Below are positions 47,298-56,611 of a stretch of 64,000 bases of DNA, piece after piece. Each line of letters begins with the position of its first letter. Position 1 is the stretch's first letter. Source of the stretch: Pseudomonas sp. AKS31 (lineage in GTDB: Bacteria; Pseudomonadota; Gammaproteobacteria; Pseudomonadales; Pseudomonadaceae); NCBI RefSeq assembly GCF_023634765.1, contig NZ_JAMLFX010000004.1, positions 29,520-93,519 of the forward strand. Direction: 5' to 3'. A program made the position numbers and the translations under genes. The notes below the pieces were generated by a model, which was not told the DNA's origin, ran no database searches, and saw only the letters and a program-made list of their open reading frames with translations.

Positions 47298-47526
47298 GGC
47301 AGGCACTCGAACGGAATGAAGCCTTGTTGATAGACCTTCGCCGGCATTGGCGCAAGGTTGGCTGATGCGGCGAATGCACGCCGATCCAGTGCAGTGATGA
47401 TCACCGGGATGGTTTTATCACTGCGACGCATGGGTACATAAACAGCCTTTGGATAGTGCTGACGCTCTTCGGACCCCAATGGCTATGCTGCCAATCACTT
47501 GCAGCTATCCCTTTGAGGACATAACA

Positions 47527-48288
47527 ATGAGCATGACGTTTTCCGGTCAAGTTGCCGTAATCACTGGCGCGGCCAACGGCATTGGCCGTGCGACCGCGCA
47601 GGCGTTCGCCGCCGAAGGCCTGAAAGTGGTGGTCGCCGACCTGGACGCGGCAGGGGGCGAGGGCACGGTAGCGCTGATTCGTACAGCCGGCGGCGAAGCG
47701 ACCTTCGTGCGCTGCAACGTCACCGTCGAAAGCGAAGTAAAAAATCTGATGGACGAGGTCATCAATACCTACGGCCGTCTCGACTACGCCTTCAACAATG
47801 CCGGCATCGAAATCGAAAAAGGCAAACTGGCCGACGGCTCGATGGATGAGTTCGACGCGATCATGGGCGTCAACGTCAAAGGCGTCTGGCTGTGCATGAA
47901 GTATCAACTGCCGCTGCTGCTGGCGCAGGGCGGCGGGGCGATCGTCAATACCGCCTCGGTGGCAGGGCTGGGTGCGGCGCCGAAGATGAGCATCTATGCG
48001 GCGTCGAAGCACGCGGTGATCGGGTTGACCAAATCGGCGGCTATCGAATACGCGAAGAAGAAAATCCGCGTCAACGCTGTGTGTCCGGCGGTGATCGATA
48101 CCGACATGTTCCGCCGCGCCTATGAGGCCGATCCGAAGAAGGGCGAGTTCGCCAACGCCATGCACCCGGTCGGGCGCATTGGCAAGGTCGAAGAAATCGC
48201 CAGTGCCGTGTTGTACCTGTGCAGCGACGGTGCGGCATTCACCACCGGCCACTCGCTGGCAGTGGATGGCGGCGTCACGGCTTTCTGA
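47527..48288 (+). CDS. short-chain dehydrogenase/reductase
   Basis: A 253-residue classical SDR with the TGAANGIG cofactor motif (residues 13-20), NNAG (near 92), catalytic Ser/Tyr/Lys (NTASVAGLG and YAASKHAVIG) and the PAVIDTDMF loop. The substrate is unknown; members include 3-oxoacyl and sugar/steroid dehydrogenases. GAGGA lies upstream of the ATG. Divergent from the CurA-like oxidoreductase, a pairing suggestive of shared detoxification or carbonyl metabolism. Confidence 0.88.
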   Translation: MSMTFSGQVAVITGAANGIGRATAQAFAAEGLKVVVADLDAAGGEGTVALIRTAGGEATFVRCNVTVESEVKNLMDEVINTYGRLDYAFNNAGIEIEKGKLADGSMDEFDAIMGVNVKGVWLCMKYQLPLLLAQGGGAIVNTASVAGLGAAPKMSIYAASKHAVIGLTKSAAIEYAKKKIRVNAVCPAVIDTDMFRRAYEADPKKGEFANAMHPVGRIGKVEEIASAVLYLCSDGAAFTTGHSLAVDGGVTAF

Positions 48289-48305
48289 ATAACACCCAGT
48301 AAAAA

Positions 48306-48331
48306 CAGCCCGCATTCGTTGCGGGTTTTTT
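48306..48331 (+). terminator. rho-independent terminator after the SDR gene
   Basis: CCCGCA-TTCGT-TGCGGG stem followed by six T, about 20 bp past the stop. Confidence 0.9.
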
Positions 48332-48479
48332 ATGTGGGCAACGGCCAGTTCCGTGAAGCCCCTTAAACAATGTGTATCAAAGGGTTAGAACGGTCGCTTT
48401 TAGCGGCGTTGTCGCACAGCCTGTCCGGCGCGGCTGTGATTTACTGCCGCCAGCAAAACGGACAGGAGTTTGCTTGCTC

Positions 48480-49880
48480 ATGGAATTGAGAATTGATCGA
48501 CAGGCAATGGTGCCGGTCGTGCAGCAGATTGTTGACGGACTGACCGAGTGGATCCTGCAAAGTGGCGTACCGCCGGCCACCCGTTTGCCTTCCGTGCGGC
48601 AGATCGCCCGGGGCAATCTGCTCAGCCAGTCGTGTGTAGTCGAGGCGTGTGAACGGCTGGTGTCGCAGGGCGTTCTGAGGTCATGCCAGGGCGCCGGGTT
48701 CATTGTCGCCGCCTCGCCGTCGACACTCGGCGCAGAAGATGAACTGGCGCCATTCGAGGGCCGGTTTGCCTGGTGCGATGCCGTGTGCGAAGCCGCCGGT
48801 GGCTTGAAGCTTGGCGCGGGTGGTCTGCCGCAAAGCTGGCGCGAGCCCGACGACCTCAGCTATGCGCTGCGCGAGGTGGCGCGCACTGACATGGCCAGCT
48901 TGTTCAACTACAGCACGCCCTTGGGGCTTCCGGCGTTGCGCGAGCAGATCGCCAAACGTCTGAGGCTGGTCGGTATCGAAGCCCGCAGTGCGCAATTGCT
49001 CAGTACTTGCGGCGCCAGCCACGCGCTGGATCTGATCGTGCGCACGTTGTTCAAGGCCGGAGACTGCGTGGTGGTCGAAACGCCCGGGTACGCGCCGCTG
49101 TTCGATCTCCTGCGGATGCACGGCGTGCGCATGCTCGAGGTGCGTCGCACCCCGAACGGTCCGGATATCGACGCGCTGGAAGCTTTGCTGCAACAGTTTC
49201 GCCCCGGCGCACTGTTCATCAACAGCCATCATCACAACCCCACCGGCAGTTGCCTCTCGCCGAGTGTGGCGCAACGTCTCCTGCAACTTAGCAAGATGTA
49301 CGATCTGCGCGTGATCGAAGACGATGTCTACGCAGACTTGCACACTGGTAACGGCACGCGCCTGGCGGCTCTGGATGATGAGGGGCGAGTCATCTACGTG
49401 GGCAGTTTTTCCAAGACGCTGAGCAGCTCGTTGCGGGTCGGCTTCGTCTTCGCCGACAGCGACATTGTCCGACGGCTGGCGCAGGTCAAGATGATCAGCG
49501 GTCTGGGGGCGTCGCGGTTTACCGAAGCGGTGCTGGCCAGCCTGATGGTCAGCGGCGCTTATCGCAAACTGGTGCAGCGCCAGCGTCAACGCTTGAATGC
49601 CGATCGCGCAGCCGCATTGCAGGCGTTGGAGGACGCCGACTGGGAGGTTTTCGGCAAGCCTGCGGGTGGCTTGTTCATCTGGGCGCGCTCGCGCATGGCC
49701 GATCAGGTTCGGGTGCGTCGGCAGGCTCAACGCTGCGGCGTATTGCTCTCAGCGCCTGACGCATTCAGCCCCAGTGGCGAGTCGGGCGACTGGCTGCGCA
49801 TCAATGTCGCCTATGCTTGTGATCCACGTGCCAGGCAGTTTTTCCGTCACACCGGTTCGGATCGACCTCAAGCGTTCTGA
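48480..49880 (+). CDS. MocR-type GntR/aminotransferase regulator
   Basis: A 466-residue fusion: a GntR winged-helix domain (about 1-75; RLPSVRQIARGNLLSQSCVVEACERL) and a class I aminotransferase-like domain (about 100-460) with the PLP lysine in VGSFSKTLSSSLRVG. The MocR family uses PLP or its derivatives to regulate neighbouring genes. It is followed, 109 bp later, by a chemoreceptor. AGGAG precedes the start. Targets are unknown. Confidence 0.9.
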   Translation: MELRIDRQAMVPVVQQIVDGLTEWILQSGVPPATRLPSVRQIARGNLLSQSCVVEACERLVSQGVLRSCQGAGFIVAASPSTLGAEDELAPFEGRFAWCDAVCEAAGGLKLGAGGLPQSWREPDDLSYALREVARTDMASLFNYSTPLGLPALREQIAKRLRLVGIEARSAQLLSTCGASHALDLIVRTLFKAGDCVVVETPGYAPLFDLLRMHGVRMLEVRRTPNGPDIDALEALLQQFRPGALFINSHHHNPTGSCLSPSVAQRLLQLSKMYDLRVIEDDVYADLHTGNGTRLAALDDEGRVIYVGSFSKTLSSSLRVGFVFADSDIVRRLAQVKMISGLGASRFTEAVLASLMVSGAYRKLVQRQRQRLNADRAAALQALEDADWEVFGKPAGGLFIWARSRMADQVRVRRQAQRCGVLLSAPDAFSPSGESGDWLRINVAYACDPRARQFFRHTGSDRPQAF

Positions 49881-49989
49881 AAACGACGCGGGCGTAGCTT
49901 TTTGCCATTATTCCGACGCCAGAGACTTGTGCCGGTGAATGGCCGTTGCGACTCTTCGCTCTACTGACAATGGCAGGGGACTACGCGCA

Positions 49990-51957
49990 ATGATTTCGGC
50001 CATGCAAAGACGTTTTGCCAACCTCGGTATGGCGAAAAAACTAGGTATCGGTTTTTTGCTGGTTTTGCTCCTGACCGCCTTGGTGGCGGCCATTGGCGTC
50101 TGGTCGCTGCAAACCATCAGTCAGCGTTTCGACGGGCTGAAGCAGATGTCCTCGCTCAACAGCGGCTTGCTCAAGGTGCGCCTGCTCGAACAGGAATATG
50201 CCCTGCATGGCAGTCCGAAGACCGCCGATGCCCTGCGCAAGGGCGTCGATGAACTGGTTGCTCTGGCTGATCAGCTCAAGGCGCAGTCGGTGGCCAATGT
50301 ACCGGTCATGAATGATGTGCAGCAGTCACTCGGTGCTTATCGCAAGGCATTCGATGAGTTTGTGTCGCTGACTCAGGCCAAGGACCTCGCGCTGGAAATG
50401 GCCAGTTGGTCGGTGTCCAGTGTGGCCAACAACCTTGATGTGTTGCAGGCCGGGCTTGCCGACGACGGCGCCTATACCTTGAAAGACACCGAGGGCAAGG
50501 ACGGCGCGCAGTTCATCGAGCAGGCCAGTCAGGTCAGCCAGGTGTCGCGGTTGATGCTGCAAGCGATGAATGAAGCACGGATTCGTCTGGATCAAAGTCG
50601 CAAGGGTGATGCCGACAGTGCCGGCAAGGGCAATATCGAACAGGCCGCGCAGGCTCAGGCACAGGCCGAAGAACTGAAAACCACGGTCAAGGACGAGGGC
50701 TACCTGACCGTGCTCAACGAAGTCTCCGGGCATATCGCCGGCTTCAACGACAAGCTGGCCGAGTACATCGGATTGCTTGCGCAGGAAAAAACCGTCTACG
50801 AACAATTGCACCAGCGCGCCAACGAAGTGGTCGAGCGGGTGAATCAGGCGTATGTCGCTGAAGACGGCGCGATGCAGGCAGAACTGAAGAAAAACTCGCT
50901 GCTGATCATTGGCTCATCGGCGCTGGCATTGTTGGTCGGATTGCTCGCTGCGTGGCTGATCACTCGACTTATCGTCGCGCCGCTGCGCAGTGTGATTCAG
51001 GTCGCCCAGCAGATTGCCGCCGGCGACTTGAGTGCGACTGTGGAGGTGACCCGTCGTGACGAGATCGGCCAGTTGATGCTGGCGATGCAGCAGATGGGCG
51101 CGGGCCTGAGCACGATTGTCAGCGGGTTGCAGGCCGGGATCGAACAACTGGCCAGCTCGGCGCAATCGTTGTCGGCGGTCACCGAGCAGACCAACCTTGA
51201 GGTCAGCAGCCAGAAGGAAGAAACCGAGCAGGTCGCCACGGCAATGAACCAGATGACCGCCACTGTGCATGACGTTGCACGCAACGCCGAGGAGGCGGCG
51301 TTGGCCGCGCAAACGGCGGATGACAAGGTCGAGAGTGGACAGCAGGTGGTGCGTCAGAGCATGGCACGGATCGAGCAATTGGCCGATTCGGCGACGTCGG
51401 CCAGTTCCAGCATCGAAAGTCTCAGTGCGGAAATCCAGAATATCGGCACGGTGTTGGGGGTAATCAAGAGCGTCGCCGAGCAGACCAATCTATTGGCGTT
51501 GAACGCCGCGATCGAGGCGGCGCGGGCCGGTGAGCAGGGCAGGGGCTTTGCGGTGGTGGCCGATGAGGTGCGCGCGCTGGCGCGGCGCACGCAGCAATCG
51601 ACCGAGGAAATTGAACGGCTGGTGAGTGCGTTGCGTTCGGCGGCGAATTCGTCGGTGCAGCAGATTCAGAGCAGCGGCGAGTTGGTAAAGCTGGCGGTCA
51701 GTGATGCCTTGCAGACCGAGAGTGCGCTGGGGAGTATTGCGGCGGCGGTGTCGTTGATTCAGCAGATGAATCAGCAGATTGCGGCGGCGGCCGAGGAGCA
51801 GAGTTCGGTGGCGGAGGAGATCAATCGCAGTGTGACGAGTATTCGTGCGAGTGCGGATCAGTCGTCGATCGCGATGCGCGGGAATGCGGCTTCGAGTGTT
51901 GAGCTGGCGCAGTTGGGGAGTGAGTTGCGCGGAATGGTTGGGCATTTTCGGCTTTGA
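49990..51957 (+). CDS. methyl-accepting chemotaxis protein with HBM-type sensor
   Basis: A 655-residue chemoreceptor: membrane helix at 19-38, a periplasmic all-helical region of about 260 residues that fits the helical bimodular (HBM) domain, second helix about 300-325, HAMP, and a signalling domain with the hairpin tip [20 protein letters not shown] at about 495-515. HBM receptors such as McpS bind organic acids in P. putida; the ligand here is not shown by sequence. The start ATG at 49990 was chosen for AGGGGA upstream. Monocistronic-looking. Confidence 0.88.
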   Translation: MISAMQRRFANLGMAKKLGIGFLLVLLLTALVAAIGVWSLQTISQRFDGLKQMSSLNSGLLKVRLLEQEYALHGSPKTADALRKGVDELVALADQLKAQSVANVPVMNDVQQSLGAYRKAFDEFVSLTQAKDLALEMASWSVSSVANNLDVLQAGLADDGAYTLKDTEGKDGAQFIEQASQVSQVSRLMLQAMNEARIRLDQSRKGDADSAGKGNIEQAAQAQAQAEELKTTVKDEGYLTVLNEVSGHIAGFNDKLAEYIGLLAQEKTVYEQLHQRANEVVERVNQAYVAEDGAMQAELKKNSLLIIGSSALALLVGLLAAWLITRLIVAPLRSVIQVAQQIAAGDLSATVEVTRRDEIGQLMLAMQQMGAGLSTIVSGLQAGIEQLASSAQSLSAVTEQTNLEVSSQKEETEQVATAMNQMTATVHDVARNAEEAALAAQTADDKVESGQQVVRQSMARIEQLADSATSASSSIESLSAEIQNIGTVLGVIKSVAEQTNLLALNAAIEAARAGEQGRGFAVVADEVRALARRTQQSTEEIERLVSALRSAANSSVQQIQSSGELVKLAVSDALQTESALGSIAAAVSLIQQMNQQIAAAAEEQSSVAEEINRSVTSIRASADQSSIAMRGNAASSVELAQLGSELRGMVGHFRL

Positions 51958-51998
51958 CGCTTTGGGCTTGGCGGCCTTTGGGCCGGCCATGCTCTTGG

Positions 51999-52461
51999 GG
52001 TTTTGGGTGTATATCCTTTGCTTTGGGTGCTGCCGCTGGCGGTTCCGCCCTTACGGCGGGTCACTTTTGGCAAACGCGGTGCGTGTCAACGTACCTGTCG
52101 CTTCACGGCTGTTTTAGGAGTCTATTACGCTCTTGCGTCAGGGCGCTCTGGATTCAGGTAAACAGCGTTTGCGAGTTTCCAATTACGTACTTCGCTGCAC
52201 CTCCTCTCGATGTGTTCGACTTCGTCGAACGGTCGCTGCGCTCCCACCCCCGGATCAACCCCTCCACTCAGCCTGCCGACGGGCTTTCAGATCAAGATCA
52301 AGAGCTGCAGCCGAGCTAACGCTCATCCTGTTGAGTGGTGAGAAGCGAAGCGGGGCGAGGTGGTTGTGGTTGTGGTTGTGGTTGTGGTTGTGGTTTTTGC
52401 TTTTGTTTTTGCTTTTCTGTGGGAGCGAGCTTGCTCGCGAAGGCGGCCTGACAGCCGACCA
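51999..52461 (+). repeat. dispersed repeat of about 460 bp, copy 2
   Basis: Second copy of the element at 42080-42503, in the same orientation and again directly 3' to a + strand gene. It shares the start (GGTTTTGGGTGTATATCC), a middle core (CGAACGGTCGCTGCGCTCCC), GCTAACGCTCATCCTGTTGA and the end CCTGACAGCCGACCA. It has lost the second hairpin arm and carries a hexamer array (52361-52390) where copy 1 has TGTGTGCGG. A single REP of the GAGC family (52417-52447) replaces the GGCAAGCC-type REP of copy 1. Confidence 0.82.
52361..52397. repeat. TGGTTG hexanucleotide microsatellite
   Basis: Five perfect TGGTTG units plus a partial one, followed by a T-rich tract (TTTTTGCTTTTG). It is inside the dispersed repeat and probably length-variable by slippage. 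Confidence 0.9.
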
Positions 52462-52544
52462 ATCCTCTCTCGGATGTACTCAGTCCCATTTTTCGCGATA
52501 CCGGTCTTGCATCCACCGGGTTTCCAGTTCCCTCCCGCGAGCCA

Positions 52545-52570
52545 CAAAAAAGCCACCTCTCGGTGGCTTC
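52545..52570 (-). terminator. rho-independent terminator after the membrane-anchored hypothetical
   Basis: AGCCACC-TCTC-GGTGGCT stem; read on the minus strand it ends in TTTTTTGTG, about 20 bp past the stop. Confidence 0.85.
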
Positions 52571-52587
52571 TCTTTCAATCTCTGCAA

Positions 52588-53358
52588 TCAGTCGTAAATC
52601 ACTTTCTTCTTCCAGTCCGCATCGGCCTCTACATCTTTGAGGCCGGCGGTCAGTTGGTTCTCTTCACCTTCAACCGGTGCGATCTTGTCCATGACCTGGG
52701 CGTTGGCGCGGGCCAGCAGTTTTTCCAGGTATTGCAGTTGTTCGGCGTACATCTGCGGGTCCTGCTGTTTGCGCAGGTATTGCACGCCGCGTTCGAAGGC
52801 GAGGCGCGCCTGGCCGGGCTGGTTTTGTTGCAGGGACTGTTGGCCGAGGTTGTTGAAGAATTCGATGTGCAGCAGTACCAGAATGTGGCGGACTTCGCGG
52901 ATCCAGTGTTTGGCTTCGTTCGGCGGCAGGAAGCCGTCGTGGGCGGCGCGGGTGATCTGGCCGTGGAGGGCTTCGAGCAGGAAGCGCACGTCTTTGGCCT
53001 TGGCTTCGGTCAGGATCGGAGCCGGTGGGTTGTTGACCGGGATCGATTCGCCTTGGGCGACCAGGGCGCTCAGTTCGGTGATGCGTGCCTTGGTAGTGGC
53101 GCTGGTTTTTTCCAGGTTCAGCAGGCGCTGGCAGACGTTCAATTCCAGACGGGTCAGCAGCAGCTTGAGTGCCGGGGTCATGAACTGGCCGGGGAAAGTT
53201 TCGGTCAGTTCGCCACAGCGACGCAGGCGGTCGTTGAGTTCGACCTTGGTGCGGGCCTTCTCCAGTTTGTTGTTTTCCACCACATGGTTCATGTAGCCAA
53301 TGGCGATCAGAATTGCGATCCCGGCTACGACTAGCAGGGTGATCATGAGTGGTGTCAC
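52588..53358 (-). CDS. membrane-anchored hypothetical protein
   Basis: A 256-residue protein with a single N-terminal membrane anchor (about 3-23, LMITLLVVAGIAILIAIGYM) and a long, mostly helical cytoplasmic part rich in Leu, Gln and Glu, including SLQQNQPGQARLAFERGVQYL, a TPR-like helix pair. I do not recognise a characterised family. The start is GTG at 53358 with AAGAGG upstream; an ATG at 53346 is the alternative. Monocistronic with its own terminator. Confidence 0.75.
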   Translation of the reverse strand: MTPLMITLLVVAGIAILIAIGYMNHVVENNKLEKARTKVELNDRLRRCGELTETFPGQFMTPALKLLLTRLELNVCQRLLNLEKTSATTKARITELSALVAQGESIPVNNPPAPILTEAKAKDVRFLLEALHGQITRAAHDGFLPPNEAKHWIREVRHILVLLHIEFFNNLGQQSLQQNQPGQARLAFERGVQYLRKQQDPQMYAEQLQYLEKLLARANAQVMDKIAPVEGEENQLTAGLKDVEADADWKKKVIYD

Positions 53359-53610
53359 CGGTAAGACCTCTTTATAGGGTTCGCATGCGAGTGTAGTGGC
53401 TGGGCATTTAGCCGCCTAGCGCCGCTCGACGAGTTGGATCGGCAGGTTCAATCTGTATCGGCCGCACGCTGCTTATATGAATGCTGGCGCTGCATGTGCA
53501 GATTGCCATCACTGTGGGTGGACTATAGCGTCTTGGCGAGTGGCGGAATATAGGCGTCAATCGTCGGGCGACGGAAAAGCCCGGTTGCCGCCGTAAAGCA
53601 GGTCGAAGTC

Positions 53611-53674
53611 ATTGATTTAAATAAATTTATATCAAGGGGTTGACGACCCCTCAATCCATCCATAGAATGCGCGC
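53611..53674 (+). promoter_or_regulatory. strong sigma-70 promoter with UP-like tract for the tRNA cluster
   Basis: TTGACG (53640-53645), a 17-bp spacer and TAGAAT (53663-53668), followed by a GC-rich discriminator (GCGCGCC) as in stringently controlled stable RNA promoters. An AT-rich tract (ATTTAAATAAATTTATA, about 53612-53632) lies directly upstream like an UP element. The rest of the 370-bp gap before it (53359-53610) shows nothing I can name. Confidence 0.85.
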
Positions 53675-53729
53675 CACTTGCAGCGTAAAGCACACAGCGA
53701 AGCGCGGCAGGGAGTGAATGTTGTAGTGT

Positions 53730-53805
53730 GTCCCCTTCGTCTAGTGGCCTAGGACACCGCCCTTTCACGGCGGTAACAGGGGTTCGAGTCCCCTAGGGGA
53801 CGCCA
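53730..53805 (+). tRNA. tRNA-Glu (UUC), copy 1
   Basis: 76-nt cloverleaf: acceptor GTCCCCT/AGGGGAC, anticodon TTC in CCTTTCACGG, T-loop GGTTCGAGTCC, CCA encoded. First of three identical Glu genes. Confidence 0.97.
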
Positions 53806-53808
53806 ATT

Positions 53809-53884
<76 letters not shown>

Positions 53885-53988
53885 ATTTTAAACAGCAGTG
53901 CTTTCGGGCGGTGCTGAGTGAAACCAGAACCAATTCTTCGGATTCGGATCTGGACACCGAAACACACACCATGTGTTCCGGGTAGCGT

Positions 53989-54064
53989 GTCCCCTTCGTC
54001 TAGTGGCCTAGGACACCGCCCTTTCACGGCGGTAACAGGGGTTCGAGTCCCCTAGGGGACGCCA
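53989..54064 (+). tRNA. tRNA-Glu (UUC), copy 2
   Basis: Identical in sequence to copy 1. A spacer of 104 nt separates it from the first Gly gene and shows no terminator or promoter. Confidence 0.97.
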
Positions 54065-54067
54065 TTT

Positions 54068-54143
<76 letters not shown>

Positions 54144-54149
54144 AATTCT

Positions 54150-54180
54150 AAAAACGCCGCTCAGTGAGCGGCGTTTTTAT
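54150..54180 (+). terminator. terminator inside the tRNA cluster
   Basis: AACGCCGCTC-AGT-GAGCGGCGTT stem with an A-run before and TTTTT after. It lies between the second and third Glu/Gly cassettes, so expression of the third may depend on read-through; no independent promoter is evident in the 58-nt spacer. Confidence 0.85.
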
Positions 54181-54201
54181 TGAGTGAAAGTTGTAGCCTG
54201 T

Positions 54202-54277
54202 GTCCCCTTCGTCTAGTGGCCTAGGACACCGCCCTTTCACGGCGGTAACAGGGGTTCGAGTCCCCTAGGGGACGCCA
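54202..54277 (+). tRNA. tRNA-Glu (UUC), copy 3
   Basis: Identical to copies 1 and 2, CCA encoded. Confidence 0.97.
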
Positions 54278-54280
54278 TTT

Positions 54281-54356
<76 letters not shown>

Positions 54357-54360
54357 ATTT

Positions 54361-54396
54361 CACAAAAACGCCGCTCAATAGAGCGGCGTTTTTGTA
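54361..54396 (+). terminator. terminator after the tRNA cluster
   Basis: ACAAAAACGCCGCTC-AATA-GAGCGGCGTTTTTGT, a perfect 15-bp inverted repeat with a T-run; the stem closely resembles that at 54150. Confidence 0.92.
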
Positions 54397-54432
54397 TGTG
54401 CGTGATTTGTGGTTGTTTCATCAGTAATAAAG

Positions 54433-54468
54433 AAAAAGGCCCGTCGAAGCGATTCGGCGGGCCTTTTG
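54433..54468 (-). terminator. terminator after the LysE-type exporter
   Basis: AAAGGCCCG ... CGGGCCTTT stem with inner CGAA/TTCG pairing. On the minus strand TTTTTC follows; about 20 bp past the exporter stop. Confidence 0.88.
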
Positions 54469-54482
54469 TGTTTTGTGTCTGC

Positions 54483-55121
54483 TTACCAGGACAGCATCAG
54501 TCGGCCAGCAAACAGAATCAGCACAACGCCCATGGTGCGCTCAAACCAATGGCCCATGCGCATGAACAGCAAGCGAACCCGACTGCTCGAGAAAAACAGC
54601 GCGACCACAACAAACCACAGCGCATTCACAAAGCACATCCATAGCCCGTAAAAGGCCTGGATCTGCAGGGGCGTGCTGGCGCTGATGATCGTGGTGAAAA
54701 TCGCCAGGAAAAACAGCGTGGCCTTGGGGTTGGTCGCATTGGTCAGAAAACCGGTGCTGAACGCTTTGAACAGAGTTTGTTCGGCCACAGGCTCGTCCGC
54801 AGCTTTCTCACCTTCAACGGCCGATTTGGGTTTGCTGCGCAGCAGGCTGACACCCAGATAGAGGATGTAGGCACCGCCAATCACTTTGGCAACGGTCAGC
54901 AACCACGGCGTGGTGTGCATCAGCGCGCCCACACCAAGCAGCGTGTACAGCACGTGCACGGAAATCCCCGCGCCGATACCCAGGGCCGTGCAGATTCCTA
55001 CCAACCGGCCGAACCGTACGCTTTGGCGAATAGTGACCGCAAAGTCCGGGCCGGGAGCAACCACGGCCAGAAAGTGAATGGTAGCCAGCGCCAGAAACTC
55101 GCCCAGATAATTCGAATACAT
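54483..55121 (-). CDS. LysE/RhtB-family amino acid exporter
   Basis: A 212-residue inner-membrane exporter with about six helices and the family signature VAVVAPGPDFAVTIRQS-type start (LAVVAPGPDFAVTIRQS) and a TNATNPKATLFFLAIF segment. LysE/RhtB proteins export lysine, threonine, homoserine and analogues. It begins one base after the stop of the 2-oxoglutarate oxygenase gene, so export of the oxygenase product is a natural inference. A terminator follows. Confidence 0.9.
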   Translation of the reverse strand: MYSNYLGEFLALATIHFLAVVAPGPDFAVTIRQSVRFGRLVGICTALGIGAGISVHVLYTLLGVGALMHTTPWLLTVAKVIGGAYILYLGVSLLRSKPKSAVEGEKAADEPVAEQTLFKAFSTGFLTNATNPKATLFFLAIFTTIISASTPLQIQAFYGLWMCFVNALWFVVVALFFSSSRVRLLFMRMGHWFERTMGVVLILFAGRLMLSW

Positions 55122-55122
55122 C

Positions 55123-55893
55123 TCAGCTCCAGTAGGTCAGGGGTGAAGCATTGCCGCGATAGCCGACAAAAAAGGAAAGGCTCAAGCGCGGATCGGCCAC
55201 GCCCGGGGTCACCGAGTGCATGCGTCGCGAATTGAACATGATGAAATCGCCGGGTTGCGGTCGGACTTCCAGCGCGGGTGGGCCGAGCAGCGCCGGTTCG
55301 ATGCCGTAACTGTCACCGCGCATCTCGTCGAATTGATCCGGGGTGATGTCGTCGTCCCACATCTGCAATGCACCGCCCTCGGTCGGCATGTTCAGATAGA
55401 CGTTGCAGGCGAACTGCGCTTCCAGGCTGCGGGCCTGGAAACTGTCCGGGGCGTCCTTGGCGAAGATGTCGTGATGGGCGAGGAAGCACACGCCTGGCTT
55501 TACCACTCGCGAAAGACCGACATACATTTTTCGACCGTAGAGATTTTCCAGATGTGCGCCGGCCGGCCAGGATTCGTCGAGCATGCAGCGCAAGGTGTCG
55601 ATCGGTGAGGAGTAAGGCGCGCAGCGATTGCGCAGTTCCGCAATATTGCTGGTGGCGCGTTCGAAGTAGTCTTCGATCAGCAGCGGCTGGTTTTCCGCCT
55701 CATAAAAAGCCATGCCGATGCGGCCGATACTCGGCGCGTTGATGTAACCTTCGAAGCCCGGAGCGAGAATCTTGTCGCCAATCTGAATGGCCAGCGGCTC
55801 AGGCAAAAAGCCTTTGAGGCGGATGGCGAGGACTTCTTCGTTGGCCAGTTTTTTTATGCACGTCTCATCGAGACGCTCGACGTCTAGCATCAT
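55123..55893 (-). CDS. 2-oxoglutarate/Fe(II) oxygenase, BesD-like, with intact HxD
   Basis: A 256-residue Fe(II)/2-oxoglutarate enzyme. The iron ligands are H140 and D142 (LAHHDIFAKD) and H226 (SRRMHSVTPG); R236 in PRLSLSFF should bind 2-oxoglutarate. The length and the ending FFVGYRG...PLTYWS recall the BesD family, whose members chlorinate or hydroxylate free amino acids. In the halogenases the aspartate is Gly; here it is Asp, which predicts hydroxylation. Family placement is from memory, so moderate confidence. It lies between an AlaX-type editing gene and a LysE exporter; the substrate is probably a free amino acid (inference). Start ATG; a second ATG follows immediately. Confidence 0.75.
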   Translation of the reverse strand: MMLDVERLDETCIKKLANEEVLAIRLKGFLPEPLAIQIGDKILAPGFEGYINAPSIGRIGMAFYEAENQPLLIEDYFERATSNIAELRNRCAPYSSPIDTLRCMLDESWPAGAHLENLYGRKMYVGLSRVVKPGVCFLAHHDIFAKDAPDSFQARSLEAQFACNVYLNMPTEGGALQMWDDDITPDQFDEMRGDSYGIEPALLGPPALEVRPQPGDFIMFNSRRMHSVTPGVADPRLSLSFFVGYRGNASPLTYWS

Positions 55894-55922
55894 TTTTTTA
55901 GGTCCATCTATCGATAGTCAAC

Positions 55923-55974
55923 GGAACCTGCGAATGCGGTTCCCCAGCGTTGGACGCTGCGTGAGGCAGCGTCC
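55923..55974. other. two hairpins between the AlaX-type gene and the oxygenase gene
   Basis: GGAACC/GGTTCC (55923-55928 with 55938-55943) and GGACGCTGC-GTGAG-GCAGCGTCC (55952-55974). Neither has a T-run, so they are more likely to affect mRNA stability or translation of the downstream genes than to terminate. Confidence 0.6.
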
Positions 55975-55981
55975 GAAATGC

Positions 55982-56608
55982 TCAATCCACGTTGTAGTGG
56001 ACGGATAGCGTGCCTTTCTTCTGCGAAAGGGCGGAGATCGTGACTGTGCCCAGTTCCTTCAGGCTACGTACATGGGTGCCGCCGCAGCCATAGGCGGGCA
56101 GGTCACCAAAACCGATTTCTCGCGCACCTTCGCGGAGCGAGGTAAGGCGGGGCAGGTCGTGCTCGATCCACTGCTCGATGCCGTGTTGAACAGCCTCGGC
56201 GTCGACTTCCTGCGCGGTATCGCCGGGCTTGAATTGCACGCGACCTTCATCTGGCCAGTGATGTGCCTTGATCGGCATCCAACCCATGGCCTGAACGAAA
56301 TGCCCGATCAGGTGGCCGGCTGAATGCATGCGCGTGTTGAAGCGACGGCGCTGTTCGTCGATGCGGATGCAGGTCATGCCCAGCTCCACCGGCCGGTCAA
56401 CAAAATGAATGATCCGCTCCGGATCCTGCACCACACGCAATACCTGGCTTTCGCCGATCCAGCCGGTATCACACGGCTGTCCGCCGCCTTGCGGATGAAA
56501 CAGTGTGGCGCGCAAGACCACGGCGAATTCGTTCTCTTGGGGCGTGCAGTCGAGGACTTCCACATTGGCCTTGAGGTCATCACTATGGAAAAAGAGGCGA
56601 AGCGTCAT
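55982..56608 (-). CDS. alanyl-tRNA editing protein (AlaX type)
   Basis: A 208-residue stand-alone editing protein related to the AlaRS editing domain. The zinc ligands H95 and H99 (HSAGH) and C175 and H179 (CGGTH) and the GGGQPCDTG motif are all present, so it should deacylate mischarged tRNA. Classical AlaX clears Ser- or Gly-tRNA-Ala; here the link with an amino-acid oxygenase suggests a specialised substrate (inference). The start was set at MTLRLFFHSDD; the frame extends further upstream into the AT-rich promoter region. It is the first gene of the minus-strand group and divergent from the LysR gene. Confidence 0.88.
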   Translation of the reverse strand: MTLRLFFHSDDLKANVEVLDCTPQENEFAVVLRATLFHPQGGGQPCDTGWIGESQVLRVVQDPERIIHFVDRPVELGMTCIRIDEQRRRFNTRMHSAGHLIGHFVQAMGWMPIKAHHWPDEGRVQFKPGDTAQEVDAEAVQHGIEQWIEHDLPRLTSLREGAREIGFGDLPAYGCGGTHVRSLKELGTVTISALSQKKGTLSVHYNVD

Positions 56609-56611
56609 ATT

